From assembly GCF_014645795.1 (NCBI RefSeq), contig NZ_BMMK01000011.1, positions 135,629-199,628 of the forward strand: a stretch of 64,000 bases of DNA, written 5' to 3'. Below the pieces are notes generated by a model, which worked only from the letters and a program-made list of their open reading frames with translations, was not told where the DNA came from and searched no databases. Each line of letters starts with the position of its first letter. Within the stretch, counting starts at the first letter, position 1. A program made the translations under genes and the position numbers. Source of the stretch: Longimycelium tulufanense (GTDB lineage Bacteria > Actinomycetota > Actinomycetes > Mycobacteriales > Pseudonocardiaceae). Of the stretch, positions 7,343 through 17,023 are shown piece by piece.

Positions 7343-8463
7343 TACGCTCGCCTCCGCTTCGACCTGATCTGTAGCGTCTGCGTGTCAGTGCCAAGCAGGG
7401 GCACCTTGAATGAGTCAATCGTGAACAGATCGTCTACCTTGGAGCGCTTGCGTTGCACAAGAACCACGTCACCGGCCTCCAGCGCTGGGTTCACCACGGA
7501 TGTGATGGACAGTTGCGCGACGAATCCCAACAGTTCGTTGAGTCTCTTCTTCGCGGCCACCACAGCGTCAAAGGTGCTTTTGATGTTCGAGTCACGGATG
7601 ATGAGCGGCACTTCACCGTACGGGCCGTGCCGATAGGTTGGGGAGGTTGGTTCCTCGTCCCACGCCTCCGCCCTCACGGGCGGCTTATCGTCACCCGGAG
7701 ACTCGCCGATGATGACGACACCGTTGAAGCCGGGTTCGTCGCTCAGCGTCGATGACAACGACGTCAGAGTGCAGCCTGGTCCTTCGATGTAGGTGAACTC
7801 CGGGGCAGGATTCGCGTCCACATCGTTCGGTGGTGCGATGACCACGCGACCGACGGTACTGAAGTAGATTTCTGCGCCCATGGAGTCGGCCAGCTCAGTG
7901 ACGGCCTCCCACGCGTCATCCCCAGCGTCGTACACGATCGTCTGTGTCGTCACCATCGGCGACGGGACGATGTCGTACTCCAGGTTGGGGTAGGTGCGCG
8001 CGAGAATGCGCTGGATGACAGCAATGATCGGCGTACCAGGGGCGATCGTGTAAGGTCGGATGAACTTGTCGCGAATCACCCTCCGCGACGGGTCAAACGC
8101 CTCGACCTTGATTTCTTGCTCGCCGCTGGACGATTCGGACGGATCAACCTTCGCCAGGTGGAACACGCCGAGCGGCGCCAGCTCCGTGGTGCCGTCGCTG
8201 TAGCGGACACCCCGGAAGGGGCGCAGTTCAGTGCCGTATGGGGTGAGCAGGCCGCGAGTCTTATCCGGCACCAGCGCCCCGGTGGTATCCACAACCGTGA
8301 CGTTCAAGGACCGCCTGGGGGAGGCTGTCCGGTCCACGGACACGTCACCGGACTTCACCGTGAGGCGAACCACTTCGCCGTTGATGCCCTTAGCTTCCAC
8401 GAACGCCAGCGGATGATGTGAGCGGCGTATTTCCGTGTAGAAGCGGTCTGACTGCCTGGGCAT
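7342..8463 (-). CDS. Tail protein with DUF5047 (tail-hub type)
   Basis: A 373-residue minor tail protein that resembles the DUF5047 family of actinophages: an N-terminal RFYTEIRRSHHP segment, a beta-rich LNVTVVDTTGALVP, FHLAKVD, and a middle domain with DAWEAVTELADSMGAEIYF like hub proteins of contractile and siphophage tails. It sits between the giant tail-tip protein and the fibre-like gene. It probably forms part of the baseplate hub. Confidence 0.7.
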   Translation of the reverse strand: MPRQSDRFYTEIRRSHHPLAFVEAKGINGEVVRLTVKSGDVSVDRTASPRRSLNVTVVDTTGALVPDKTRGLLTPYGTELRPFRGVRYSDGTTELAPLGVFHLAKVDPSESSSGEQEIKVEAFDPSRRVIRDKFIRPYTIAPGTPIIAVIQRILARTYPNLEYDIVPSPMVTTQTIVYDAGDDAWEAVTELADSMGAEIYFSTVGRVVIAPPNDVDANPAPEFTYIEGPGCTLTSLSSTLSDEPGFNGVVIIGESPGDDKPPVRAEAWDEEPTSPTYRHGPYGEVPLIIRDSNIKSTFDAVVAAKKRLNELLGFVAQLSITSVVNPALEAGDVVLVQRKRSKVDDLFTIDSFKVPLLGTDTQTLQIRSKRRRA

Positions 8464-11400
8464 TATAGCTCCGGCTCTACCTCAACGAACGTGATGGTGT
8501 AGTCCCGAATGGGCATGGTGCGCCTGTCAGCAGTGGGCAGCGTCGTCTTCTTCACGGATCCTTCAACGCGCACCCACCACGCGTCGTCAACGTCGCTTTG
8601 CAAGTACAGTGTCCTGTTGCTGAGGATCAGTCTTTCTAGTTTGGCCTTTGCGTCGCGGTCCAAGATCGCGATTACAGCGAAGCGATCGGATCGGAAACCA
8701 TCGGTTTGGACGATCGGAAACTTGCTGCCCAACACTTGATGTGTTGCTGTCGAGTTGTCTGTTTCGACATCGAACGGGCCGAATCGAACGTTCAACGTCA
8801 TGTTTTGCGCCGGGTCGTGGATGTCCTTGAGCCACCAGTGCGCGGCCGTGATCCTCACAGGGTCACTGTCCGGCCCAAAGCTCGACTCGAACACGTCACC
8901 CTGAAGGCCGTAGGATCGCGCCTTGGCCCGGTACTTCCGTGTCACCAGCGGGGTAACCGTGTGGTCGATAAACGTTGCTTCGCCCGTGATGGGGCTGAAC
9001 GCAATCAGGTTGGAGTCCTGGCCAGCGAGGCGCTGCCAGTCCCCGTATCCTGTCCCCTCGTCCTCGGCGAATTCAATGCGCGGAACGACCAAGATGGGGT
9101 GAGCGTCGTTGGCGGTGCCGGAGCGCCAAGGGAAGTCGTCAAAGCTGTCTGGTTCGCCGAGCATGACTCCGCAGCGGTCGAACGAGACCGTGTCAGCCAC
9201 AACTCGATCGGTCGCATACAGGTGCAACTGGAGTCGGGTCGTTCCCTCGGGCATGGTGAATGTGGCGACACTTTTACGCCACGTGGTGTCATTAAAGGAC
9301 TTGCCTTGCGCAACTTGGGTGTCGATGACGCGGTTGCCGCGGTAGAACCGTATCTTGAGGAACGGTGTGCCACCTGTCGACCCCAGGAACGAGGCGGTAG
9401 CGGTGACTCTGCGACTTGTGGCATTCAACGCCGCGGCGGGAACATCATCCAACCGGACGGTGGTGTCGGTGCGAACCTCCGGCTGTCCCTCGAACGCCGA
9501 CGATTCCGGCCTGATCAGTCCGATCCAGCTCACCGACGACAGCGGGGTGTCGTTGCTGAAGTCCGCGGTGACGGACATATCACCGGTATCTACGGTTCCG
9601 TTCGAGTCGAACACACCCAATGACATGAACGGCGAGACTCCGCCGAATGTGTTGTCCACCCGAGACGTCTCGTTGGGCGGGGGTGCTGGCGCTGTGTCCT
9701 CGGACGCGATAATCGCGATCCACGACACGGCGGCGAAGTACGACCGAGACAGAGTACCCGTGCGCGAGTAGTCGCCCGTCGGCACAACCCCATCGGAATC
9801 GAAGAGGGCGTTGGTGATCCCAAAGCACTCCTCGAAGGGGAATCCCTGGCAGAAGCCGTCGTCGCCTTCAGTGCGCTTCTTCGTCTCGGACGATGACCAC
9901 GTCGACGGGCTAGTTTGGGTCGCAGCGTAACCACAGATGCGCCACGAGTTGCTGTTAGTGTTGGTGACGGTAGCTGTGGTGATCGTGTCGCCGCTCGGGC
10001 TGGTCGAGCCGTTCTCGGCGATGAACTGCAAAGTGGCGTCTTTGGCATTCTTGTAGGCAACCGCCGTCACAACGATGGGTTTGGTTGACGACGAAAGCGT
10101 TCCACTCCACTGGCTCGGCTCTGAGACGCCAGCGGTCTTCTTGAGGATGAAGACAGTACAGGGCGAGTCGTTATCGTCCTGGAAGATGCGCCGTTCCTGG
10201 GTCCAACCTGTGGGTAGCGTGGTAATCGAAGTGATGTTGTTCCGGCACGCCACCTGGGCGATCATCAAATCGCCTTCCTGGACTCCAGATGGCTTGTTGA
10301 TGCGAAACGTATCAGTACTACTGGTCCCGACCGTCCACGGCGTAGCGGAACCGCGGAACGAGATCGCAAAGTCCGACGGGGGCTGAGTGTTCGCAGTCAT
10401 GGTCCCAGCGGACACGTCATCGCGAAAACCGAATCCACAGATGCGCCATGCGTTAGGGTCGGTGTTCGACACGACCTGTGTCGTGTGTTTGTCGCTGCCC
10501 GAGAGATCAGCCTTGACCTGGTTGGCGATGAACTGGTCATCGAGGTGCGCCGCTCCGTCGTATGCGACCACGACGGCCTGACGTCGGTTGGCTGCCTCAT
10601 CGATGAATCCATCCGTCCAGGACGACGGTTCCGACGCCCCGGCGGTACGAGCCAACACCCACAGCGACTGCTCGGTGTCGCTCCCAGAAACAGGCACCGA
10701 GTCGATGAGCGTCCAGCCCGCCGGGGGCGTGATACCCGTAGATTTATCCGCCTGAATGAACGCAATCATCAAGTCATCAGTGACCACGCCGGTCGGCTTG
10801 TTCAACGTGAAGGACGTGCCGCTCGATGTGGACGAGAAGATCGCCCCGGTTGCTCGGTGGGCAATGGTCGGGCTGATGCCGTTGTAGGTCATCTGGAACG
10901 CCTTGGCACCATCCGCGCCCGTGCCGGTAGCAGTCACAACGGCCACCGACGTCGCCGAGTTAGCCGCTTCCCACACGCCTGTGGCTGGCGCAGTCCCCTC
11001 AGCAGTGGACAGGAAGTTACTCAGCATGTTCCTACCAGAGTGACCGCCGTCCGACCACGCCACGTTGGTTCCGTAGTGCAACCCGACCCGGTCAACGTGG
11101 TGCACCTCGGCGGCGTCCGGCACGGCTACCGTGGCCAACACGCGCGCGTACACGGCACCGTCAGGCACGGTGCCGCTCGCCACGTATGACGTCCAGGAGC
11201 TGACAACGTTGGTTTTCGTCTGCGAGATCGCCGTTCCAGTCACGGCGAACGAGGCGTCATAGAACTCGGCTTTCACGGTGACGCTACGAGCTGTCGTGGC
11301 CGCGCGCACCTGTGCCCGCACGGTGATCGGAGCTTTCGCCGAGACCTCAACGAAACTCGACGTAGCAGACATGTCAGCGGCAGTGGTGGCCGCGAGTTTC

Positions 11401-12443
11401 AGCGACGCGGTTCCTGTCTCAAACCCAACGCTGGTGTCCCGGCTGAGAGTGCAGTTCGATGCCGTGTACTCAAGAGGATCGTTCTGATCTTCAAAGTCCG
11501 CGGCCTGATACGACAGCAGGTTAGACGAATCACGCACAGTGATGACGGTCGCAGAGTGAAGATTGTCTTCGACGACCGTGATAGTGCCCGCGCCAGCGGA
11601 GGAAGCATCTCCTGTGCCTGGGATGCCAGGCTGTACGGCGCGACAGACAAACTGACGCAGAAACCACAGGCTACGCACGAAGAACAGGGACCAGACACGA
11701 ACGGCGACCCAGTACACGCCTGGTTCTAGGGCTTCAGGTAGCCGGAATCTGGTGATGTCCTTGCTGATGGTTGTTGAGAAGACGTGCTCGGACCACTCGG
11801 GGTTGAAGTCAGGCGCGAACCGCACGGCATCGGTGAAGATTTTGATGTCGACGCGGGCCTGGTGGTCGCCGTCAACTTGGATGTAGTCCCAACGAATCTC
11901 CGGGGCAGCAGTGATGATCGTGCCGGAGGGTGCGCGTAGCCTCAGCGACGGCCGCACACGATACGAGACACGGGCAAACACGCGGTAGATGCGGAGGGCA
12001 TCGGCAACGGATTCGTACGAGAAGGCGCGGAACAGGAGCTGATTGATTCGGTGCATGTCCCATGGCTGGCCCTGCGGGTCGCGTTCCAGCGTCAGAGACG
12101 GGTCTGCGTCACCGCCGATGGTGCCGCCCGGGTAGATGGTGCGCGACACGAACACAGACGTGTCGTCTCTGCTGGACAGCTCCAGCGTCAACGGTGGTGC
12201 TTCACCAGTGATTTTGTTGGCGCGCACATGGATGGACACCGAGGTGATGACCGCACCCTCGGGTAGGGTCTCGTCATCAACCGGAAACGTGACAGCGGCC
12301 CGACCCTTCGAGGCCGGAACCTTTGCATATTTGGTGTCGTCGGTGTTGTTCCACGCCTCGTGCAGCCTGGTGACACCAGTGCCCACCAGTGCCCATCCGT
12401 CGTTGAGCGCATCGGCAACGGGAGAAAGATCAAAGGTGGGCAC
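8463..12443 (-). CDS. Giant tail-tip protein with repeated WRICG domains
   Basis: A 1326-residue beta-rich structural protein. GTG 12443 is supported by a GGAGG site 7 bases upstream, right behind the tape-measure stop. Two tandem ~150-residue domains in the middle share the pattern NKPxGVxxxDLMIA, then AGxSEPSxW, then NxWRICG. A third copy occurs in the protein at 26641-27675. Adhesin-like carbohydrate-binding segments flank them. The C-terminus (RDYTITFVEVEPEL) resembles distal-tail proteins. It likely forms the tail tip and contacts the host surface. Confidence 0.75.
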   Translation of the reverse strand: MPTFDLSPVADALNDGWALVGTGVTRLHEAWNNTDDTKYAKVPASKGRAAVTFPVDDETLPEGAVITSVSIHVRANKITGEAPPLTLELSSRDDTSVFVSRTIYPGGTIGGDADPSLTLERDPQGQPWDMHRINQLLFRAFSYESVADALRIYRVFARVSYRVRPSLRLRAPSGTIITAAPEIRWDYIQVDGDHQARVDIKIFTDAVRFAPDFNPEWSEHVFSTTISKDITRFRLPEALEPGVYWVAVRVWSLFFVRSLWFLRQFVCRAVQPGIPGTGDASSAGAGTITVVEDNLHSATVITVRDSSNLLSYQAADFEDQNDPLEYTASNCTLSRDTSVGFETGTASLKLAATTAADMSATSSFVEVSAKAPITVRAQVRAATTARSVTVKAEFYDASFAVTGTAISQTKTNVVSSWTSYVASGTVPDGAVYARVLATVAVPDAAEVHHVDRVGLHYGTNVAWSDGGHSGRNMLSNFLSTAEGTAPATGVWEAANSATSVAVVTATGTGADGAKAFQMTYNGISPTIAHRATGAIFSSTSSGTSFTLNKPTGVVTDDLMIAFIQADKSTGITPPAGWTLIDSVPVSGSDTEQSLWVLARTAGASEPSSWTDGFIDEAANRRQAVVVAYDGAAHLDDQFIANQVKADLSGSDKHTTQVVSNTDPNAWRICGFGFRDDVSAGTMTANTQPPSDFAISFRGSATPWTVGTSSTDTFRINKPSGVQEGDLMIAQVACRNNITSITTLPTGWTQERRIFQDDNDSPCTVFILKKTAGVSEPSQWSGTLSSSTKPIVVTAVAYKNAKDATLQFIAENGSTSPSGDTITTATVTNTNSNSWRICGYAATQTSPSTWSSSETKKRTEGDDGFCQGFPFEECFGITNALFDSDGVVPTGDYSRTGTLSRSYFAAVSWIAIIASEDTAPAPPPNETSRVDNTFGGVSPFMSLGVFDSNGTVDTGDMSVTADFSNDTPLSSVSWIGLIRPESSAFEGQPEVRTDTTVRLDDVPAAALNATSRRVTATASFLGSTGGTPFLKIRFYRGNRVIDTQVAQGKSFNDTTWRKSVATFTMPEGTTRLQLHLYATDRVVADTVSFDRCGVMLGEPDSFDDFPWRSGTANDAHPILVVPRIEFAEDEGTGYGDWQRLAGQDSNLIAFSPITGEATFIDHTVTPLVTRKYRAKARSYGLQGDVFESSFGPDSDPVRITAAHWWLKDIHDPAQNMTLNVRFGPFDVETDNSTATHQVLGSKFPIVQTDGFRSDRFAVIAILDRDAKAKLERLILSNRTLYLQSDVDDAWWVRVEGSVKKTTLPTADRRTMPIRDYTITFVEVEPEL

Positions 12444-12444
12444 G

Positions 12445-13836
12445 TCAGATCCTCCCACCCGTCTTAGTCTTGATATTCCTGGCCAGCTCGGTGAGGTCAT
12501 CCATGAGCTTGTCCTCGACCTCGCGCGTCATCGACCCATGGACAGTGATCTGCGGGGCGAAGTTGATGTCGCCGCGTGGTTGGATATCCGCGGCGTTGAG
12601 CAACACCTCACGGCCACCGGTACCGTTGATGCCCATGAACAAGCCAGGATCAACCACACCGCCATGGTCAAAAACCTGGACCGGGCCACCATGGCGGTAG
12701 CCACCGGGCTTGTCCATGGCAAACTGGATGGACGGATACCGGTTCCGCGCGTAGTTCAATCCGGCATAGATGTTCGAGATCGGGTCAATCGACACCCCAT
12801 GCATGTGGGGCGGGTTGTCGGGACCCTTGTACGTTTGGTAGGTGGGGCGGATCACCTGCATCAGGCCCACCGACGGGGTTCCTGCCACAGCGTTGGAATC
12901 CCACAAGTTCACCGCACGCGGATTACCGCCCGACTCCTGTTGCATCCGGCGCAGCACGTTCGGAACCAAGCTCAACGGCTCGTTCAGCATGCGCAGAACC
13001 TGCTCCACCTGGGGGCGCCACTGCGCCACGCCAGCGCCAGGCTGGAACCCCTCAAGGCTGGCCGTAGAAGCAAACTTCAGCTTCTCAACCATCCAGTCGA
13101 TGGCCGTGTCGCCGCCCGCCTTCAAGGCGTCGCGGAAAGCTCCTCCTGTGGCAGGCAGCAGGCCCAGCGCGGATTTCGCGGCGTTCGCGAACATGTCAAT
13201 AAGGGCGTTCCAGCCTTTCTGCGCCGCCTTGTCGACGGCAGCGAACGGGCTCGCCCCGGCAACGATGTCGATGACGTCGACTGGGCCACCCTCGGCAAAA
13301 CGCGACGACGGGAACACTCCGCTACGTACAGCCTCGAAGAACCCCACCCCAAGGTCTCGAACACGCTGCGCCGGGATGACAAACTCGCCGGCCGACAACA
13401 TGGCAGGAACCATGTCCGCAGTTGGCCCACCGGGGCCGGAAACAAAACCACCCGTTGCGAAGTTGACGCGCTTCTCGGGCAGCCGGAACTCTACGCCAAG
13501 CTTCTCGGCGACCGTGTTAAACAGCGGCCTGATGTTCTCGTCATAGACTGTGTTGACGATGAACCGAACCGGCGCCTTCGCTACCTCCTGAATAGCGTTC
13601 CAGGCTATCTCGATCGCCTTCTTCGCCAGGTCGAACGCATCGGCTACGAACCCAATTCCCGTTTTGATGGCGTCAAAGACTGGGCTCATGAAATCCCAGG
13701 CAGCCTGTGTCGCCGACTTGATGAAGTTCCAGACGGGCTGAACAATGTTGTCCCAGAGCCACTGGAACTTGTCTCCGACAAACTGAAGCCCCTGCTTCAA
13801 GATTTCCCAAGTCGCCTGCATCTGACTCCAGGCCAC
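12445..13836 (-). CDS. Tape measure protein, C-terminal part after an in-frame amber codon
   Basis: This frame continues the upstream tape-measure frame: the TAG at 13948-13950 is exactly 38 codons before 13836, with no shift. The nominal GTG at 13836 has no ribosome site, so independent translation is unlikely. The part contains hydrophobic helices and a transglycosylase-like stretch (QQESGGNPRAVNLWDSNAV, then GLMQVIRPTYQTYKG) typical of tape measures that carry a wall-degrading domain. The true C-terminal region runs unbroken from 13947 to 12445. It is lost unless the amber is suppressed. Confidence 0.8.
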   Translation of the reverse strand: MAWSQMQATWEILKQGLQFVGDKFQWLWDNIVQPVWNFIKSATQAAWDFMSPVFDAIKTGIGFVADAFDLAKKAIEIAWNAIQEVAKAPVRFIVNTVYDENIRPLFNTVAEKLGVEFRLPEKRVNFATGGFVSGPGGPTADMVPAMLSAGEFVIPAQRVRDLGVGFFEAVRSGVFPSSRFAEGGPVDVIDIVAGASPFAAVDKAAQKGWNALIDMFANAAKSALGLLPATGGAFRDALKAGGDTAIDWMVEKLKFASTASLEGFQPGAGVAQWRPQVEQVLRMLNEPLSLVPNVLRRMQQESGGNPRAVNLWDSNAVAGTPSVGLMQVIRPTYQTYKGPDNPPHMHGVSIDPISNIYAGLNYARNRYPSIQFAMDKPGGYRHGGPVQVFDHGGVVDPGLFMGINGTGGREVLLNAADIQPRGDINFAPQITVHGSMTREVEDKLMDDLTELARNIKTKTGGRI

Positions 13837-13983
13837 ATTGATGGCAGCAACGATGAAGTTCCAGACGGGCTGAACAATGTTGTCCCAGAGCCACTGGAAC
13901 TTGTCTCCGACGAATTGAAGTCCTTGCTTCAGAAGCTCCCACGTTGCCTACATTTGACTCCAGGCAATACTGATAGCAAGCTT
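13720..13983 (-). repeat. 132-bp tandem repeat inside the tape measure gene
   Basis: Two near-identical copies (13720-13851 and 13852-13983) encode a 44-residue unit with the pattern AWSQM-ATWE-LKQGLQFVGDKF, then WLWDNIVQPVWNFI. Tape measures often grow by such units, each lengthening the tail. The amber codon lies in the more upstream copy in coding order. Confidence 0.85.
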
Positions 13984-15624
13984 AATCCCATCCCAGGCCG
14001 GTTCGACGAAATGCTTCCACAGGAACATGAAAGCATTTCCCAAAGCCTCTAGCATCGGCTTAATCCGTGTCTGCCAGCCAAATTCGAGGCCGGCGACAAG
14101 CCCCTTCCAGGCCAACATCAGTGGCGCAATAACCAGCGTGACGACCACTGCCAGCACAATCCGGAACGCCTGATCGATGGCGTGCAGAATGCTCTTGATG
14201 ATGTTCGCTCCAGCCTGGAGGAACGCAACAAAGGCGTTCCAACCTGTCTGGATGGCGCTTACTGCTGTTCCGGCGGCGGACTTGATTCCCTCCCACACAC
14301 CGATGAAGAAGTTGCGGAACCCATCAGACTTCTTGAAGAGGATTACGAACGCGGCAACCAGCAGACCGATGCCGACAACGATCGCCGCAATCGTGAGACC
14401 AATGGGGTTCGCGATGAAGGCAAGGCCCAGAGCGGTCCAAGCAATCTTAATAGCGTTGACGACGATGGGGATCGCTTTCAGCGCGATCTTCAGCTTGACG
14501 ACGCCCTCCTGGATGGTTTTCACGATTATTATGCCGCCGAGGACTGCCTTCAAGGCGAGGAAGCCAGCAACAATTCCGGCAAGCACATCAGGCGGGATCG
14601 CCGCGACAATCTTCAACAGTGCGGTGGCGATCGCAAGCGACAATGGTGCCAATGTGCCCATCGTCGTCAGTAGATTCTTAATCACTGCGCCCAGGGCGCG
14701 GAGGAATTCGAGAACAGCGAGACCTTCGGCTTTCACCGTGTCCATGAATCTCGTGAATCCTCCCTCTTCGGCCCACTGCCTCAGTAGGCCGGTCCCCTGG
14801 GCAAGCACCCTCAATATCTCTTGCCCGAACGGCTGAAAATCTCGAAGCAGTCGGCCGAATACGGCACCCAGATCATTCGCAATCTGCAAGAACGACTCTG
14901 TGGCGGGTACGGCGTTTGCGGCCAGGAACGACACCCAATCGTCAAGGCGCGTGTCTACCCAACGCTGGAACGCATCCGCGACCCTATTCGCAACGGGCGC
15001 CATTGCCTCAACGAGCGGAACAAGCTTCGGGATGCTTGACGCCACCGTGTTCACGAACGACGTCACCGGTGGCAGAACAGATCCGGAGACCGTATCGCTG
15101 AACGTGTTCAGTGACGTCTTGGCATTCTCAACGGATGCAGTGAACTCGCGTTGCGCCGCGGTATGCTTGCCTTCCGCCTCGGCAAGCGCGAGCTTCGCCG
15201 CGGAGAGCTTGGCAACAGCATTACGGTAACTGTCGGTACCTGGTGTAGCGTTGTTAACCGCCTCCTGATACTTCTCGACCTCGGCTTGCGCCTCACTAAC
15301 CGCTTCTGCGTTTTCCATTGCCTTCGTGGTCGTCAGAGCAATGGCACCACCGAACACTCCAACACCGGCGGCGGCAGCCGTCGACGCAGCAGCAATACCA
15401 CCAGCGACAGCAAGCAGACTCTTCGACAGAGGAACCAAGGCAGGAGAGAACGCAATGATGCTCGTGCTCAGAACCTTGAACCTACGAGACAACACTTGGA
15501 TGCTGCGCGCATGCTCGATAAACGTTTCATCAAGTTGCTTAATGTCACGCCGGGCGCGAACAGCGCCAGTACTGTCCCACTTGGAGAAGATATTGAAGCC
15601 GAGACTGGTGACAATGTTCGCCAT
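13948..15624 (-). CDS. Tape measure protein, N-terminal part ending at an amber codon
   Basis: A 558-residue product up to TAG 13948-13950. The full frame 15624-12445 would give 1059 residues. It has an N-terminal coiled region, a long Ala/Val-rich hydrophobic middle (about residues 320-480) and repeats at the end. It sets tail length and passes into the cell on injection. The stop replaces the Gln of AWSQMQATWE that is intact in the second copy of a 44-residue repeat (CAG to TAG). The next gene upstream is the frameshifted chaperone pair, as expected. Confidence 0.85.
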   Translation of the reverse strand: MANIVTSLGFNIFSKWDSTGAVRARRDIKQLDETFIEHARSIQVLSRRFKVLSTSIIAFSPALVPLSKSLLAVAGGIAAASTAAAAGVGVFGGAIALTTTKAMENAEAVSEAQAEVEKYQEAVNNATPGTDSYRNAVAKLSAAKLALAEAEGKHTAAQREFTASVENAKTSLNTFSDTVSGSVLPPVTSFVNTVASSIPKLVPLVEAMAPVANRVADAFQRWVDTRLDDWVSFLAANAVPATESFLQIANDLGAVFGRLLRDFQPFGQEILRVLAQGTGLLRQWAEEGGFTRFMDTVKAEGLAVLEFLRALGAVIKNLLTTMGTLAPLSLAIATALLKIVAAIPPDVLAGIVAGFLALKAVLGGIIIVKTIQEGVVKLKIALKAIPIVVNAIKIAWTALGLAFIANPIGLTIAAIVVGIGLLVAAFVILFKKSDGFRNFFIGVWEGIKSAAGTAVSAIQTGWNAFVAFLQAGANIIKSILHAIDQAFRIVLAVVVTLVIAPLMLAWKGLVAGLEFGWQTRIKPMLEALGNAFMFLWKHFVEPAWDGIKLAISIAWSQM

Positions 15625-15686
15625 CAGGTCACCAGCCGTTCAGACACAACGAAAGCGGGTGACGAACCACGTAGAGTCATGGCTCG

Positions 15687-16429
15687 TCACCCGCTTTCGT
15701 TCTTTGCTTCTCGCCGATCCAATGCGGCGTTCAGCGACTCAATGACTTCACTTTTCGTCTTCGCTGGTTCCGCTTCGTGGTTCCGTCGTCGTTCAGCCCA
15801 CGAGACAGACTCGTGTGGCCTCGGGTAGCGCTTCGGCCTAGGAAGCTGAGCCTTCACCTGGGCACCAACGCAGTAGGCGATCTGTTGCAGAAGCTCGTGG
15901 ATCTGCGCGAGGACTTCAGCGGTCCACATTTCCGATGGCCCGGCGTATCGCTCGTACGCGATCCACTCCGCCAGCTCATCGCTAGACAGCCGCTCAAGCA
16001 GTTCAGCTACGGGGATGCCCAGTTTCAATGCGAGTCTGAACAGGAAGGCTCGCTCTGGGCGTCGTCGAAACCCTGCTCAAGCTCCTTGATGTCCTCCGGC
16101 CGCAGCCCGGACAACTTGGCCGCTGCGTAGAACAGGCGGTTGATTGGTGTGGCCGCCTTGCCGCTCAAGTCGAGAAGGTCAGACGCAGACTTGAACATGC
16201 AGTTGCCGTCCTCGTCGACGGCCGACAGCGCAACCAGACGAGCCCGAACATTCTCGATCTTCGGAACAGCGACACCGTTCTTCATCTCGTGGCACGACGC
16301 TTCGTAGTCGTCACGCTCCTTGGCGGTCAGAGAACGCAGACGAACAGTCCCGCTCCACTCAGGGACATAAACATCAACGGTCTTACGGTCGTTGGCCTTG
16401 AGGATCTGTTCCTTCGAGAGCAACGTCAT
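15687..16429 (-). CDS. Tail assembly chaperone, long (G-T) product made by -1 frameshifting
   Basis: The long form reads the short chaperone frame to GGGTTTC (16067-16073), slips back one base and continues to 15687. The joined sequence runs ...EQGF-RRRPERAFLFRLALKLG..., and the AFLFRLALKLG segment is the hallmark of the downstream T domain in actinophage chaperones. The T part by itself has no ATG or good GTG start near the junction, which supports frameshifting. The G-T form binds the tape measure during tail assembly. Confidence 0.8.
16025..16429 (-). CDS. Tail assembly chaperone, short (G) product
   Basis: A 134-residue protein ahead of the tape measure. The sequence (LTAKERDDYEASC, then RLVALSAVDEDGNCMF and PINRLFYAAAKLSGL) matches the usual G-type chaperone pattern. 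ATG 16429 is preceded by a GGTGAG-type site. Its last ~13 codons overlap the shifted frame. It is needed in excess over the long form. Confidence 0.85.
   Translation of the reverse strand: MTLLSKEQILKANDRKTVDVYVPEWSGTVRLRSLTAKERDDYEASCHEMKNGVAVPKIENVRARLVALSAVDEDGNCMFKSASDLLDLSGKAATPINRLFYAAAKLSGLRPEDIKELEQGFDDAQSEPSCSDSH
16067..16073 (-). other. Programmed -1 frameshift slippery heptamer
   Basis: On the coding strand the zero-frame codons are CAG GGT TTC, giving the canonical X XXY YYZ heptamer G GGT TTC. It sits 42 bases before the short-form stop, the usual position in siphovirus chaperone pairs. Confidence 0.85.
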
Positions 16430-16480
16430 TGCTATCTCACCTTCAGTTGCGGGTACGGGTTTACGGGTGGAAAGGAGGGA

Positions 16481-16510
16481 CGGCCAGGGCTACCCGCGAA
16501 ACCCTGGCCG
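16481..16510. terminator. Hairpin between the tail gene at 16524 and the chaperones
   Basis: Nine-base arms (16481-16489, 16502-16510) pair perfectly across a 12-base loop in the 94-base gap between two leftward late genes. No T-run follows, so it may attenuate or process the late transcript rather than end it. Confidence 0.5.
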
Positions 16511-16523
16511 CCCCAGTCTTCGA

Positions 16524-17021
16524 TTAGCGTCGACGGAGAATGATCGGTCCGCCGGCTCGGGCAACGGTTTTGGCGGCGTTATCCAAGACCTCTTGCAGCT
16601 CCTCGGCCACTTCGTCGCGGCCTTCGGCGATCTCTTCCCTGAACCACGAGCCGCCGGTCTTCTGCTGCACCCACACATTTTTGTCGCCGAACACCGGATG
16701 CCGCCACCCCGACTCGGTATCGAGACCACGCGGAATAACTGCCATGTTCTTTTGTGGCATACGCGTAGTGACTCGCACCAAGTTGCGCGTGCTGGTGCGG
16801 ATACCGACGCCACGAGCAACCTTTTCACGAAGACCGGTAGTTTTGTCACCGTGTGTAGGGATGGCTCGCACGTTTGCCCTAGCCTGTTCCGCCAAGGGCT
16901 TCACCGCTTCACGCAACTGACGCCTCAACTGCTTCGGCAGAGACTTGTCAATCTCCTTCATCGCCGCCACTACGGTTTTGAACTCCTTGCCCGGAATGGC
17001 AACGATAGTGACTCGACCCAC
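16524..17021 (-). CDS. Tail completion protein (HK97 gp10-like)
   Basis: A 165-residue basic protein placed between tail-tube and chaperone genes. The helical N-terminus with KEIDKSLPKQLRRQLREAVK and the RANVRAIPTH segment resembles HK97 gp10-type proteins, which join head and tail. The start is an ATG 3 bases after the upstream stop. Confidence 0.65.
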   Translation of the reverse strand: MGRVTIVAIPGKEFKTVVAAMKEIDKSLPKQLRRQLREAVKPLAEQARANVRAIPTHGDKTTGLREKVARGVGIRTSTRNLVRVTTRMPQKNMAVIPRGLDTESGWRHPVFGDKNVWVQQKTGGSWFREEIAEGRDEVAEELQEVLDNAAKTVARAGGPIILRRR

Positions 17022-17023
17022 GA

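Noticed and set aside
13948..13950. Stop-codon reassignment (TAG as Gln) in the prophage
   Set aside because: Several other phage frames end at TAG where neighbouring genes begin, so TAG still works as a stop.
12136..14052. A 638-residue rightward open frame opposite the tape measure
   Set aside because: It is the reverse shadow of the tape measure and tail-tip genes; its composition is atypical and it has no ribosome site.
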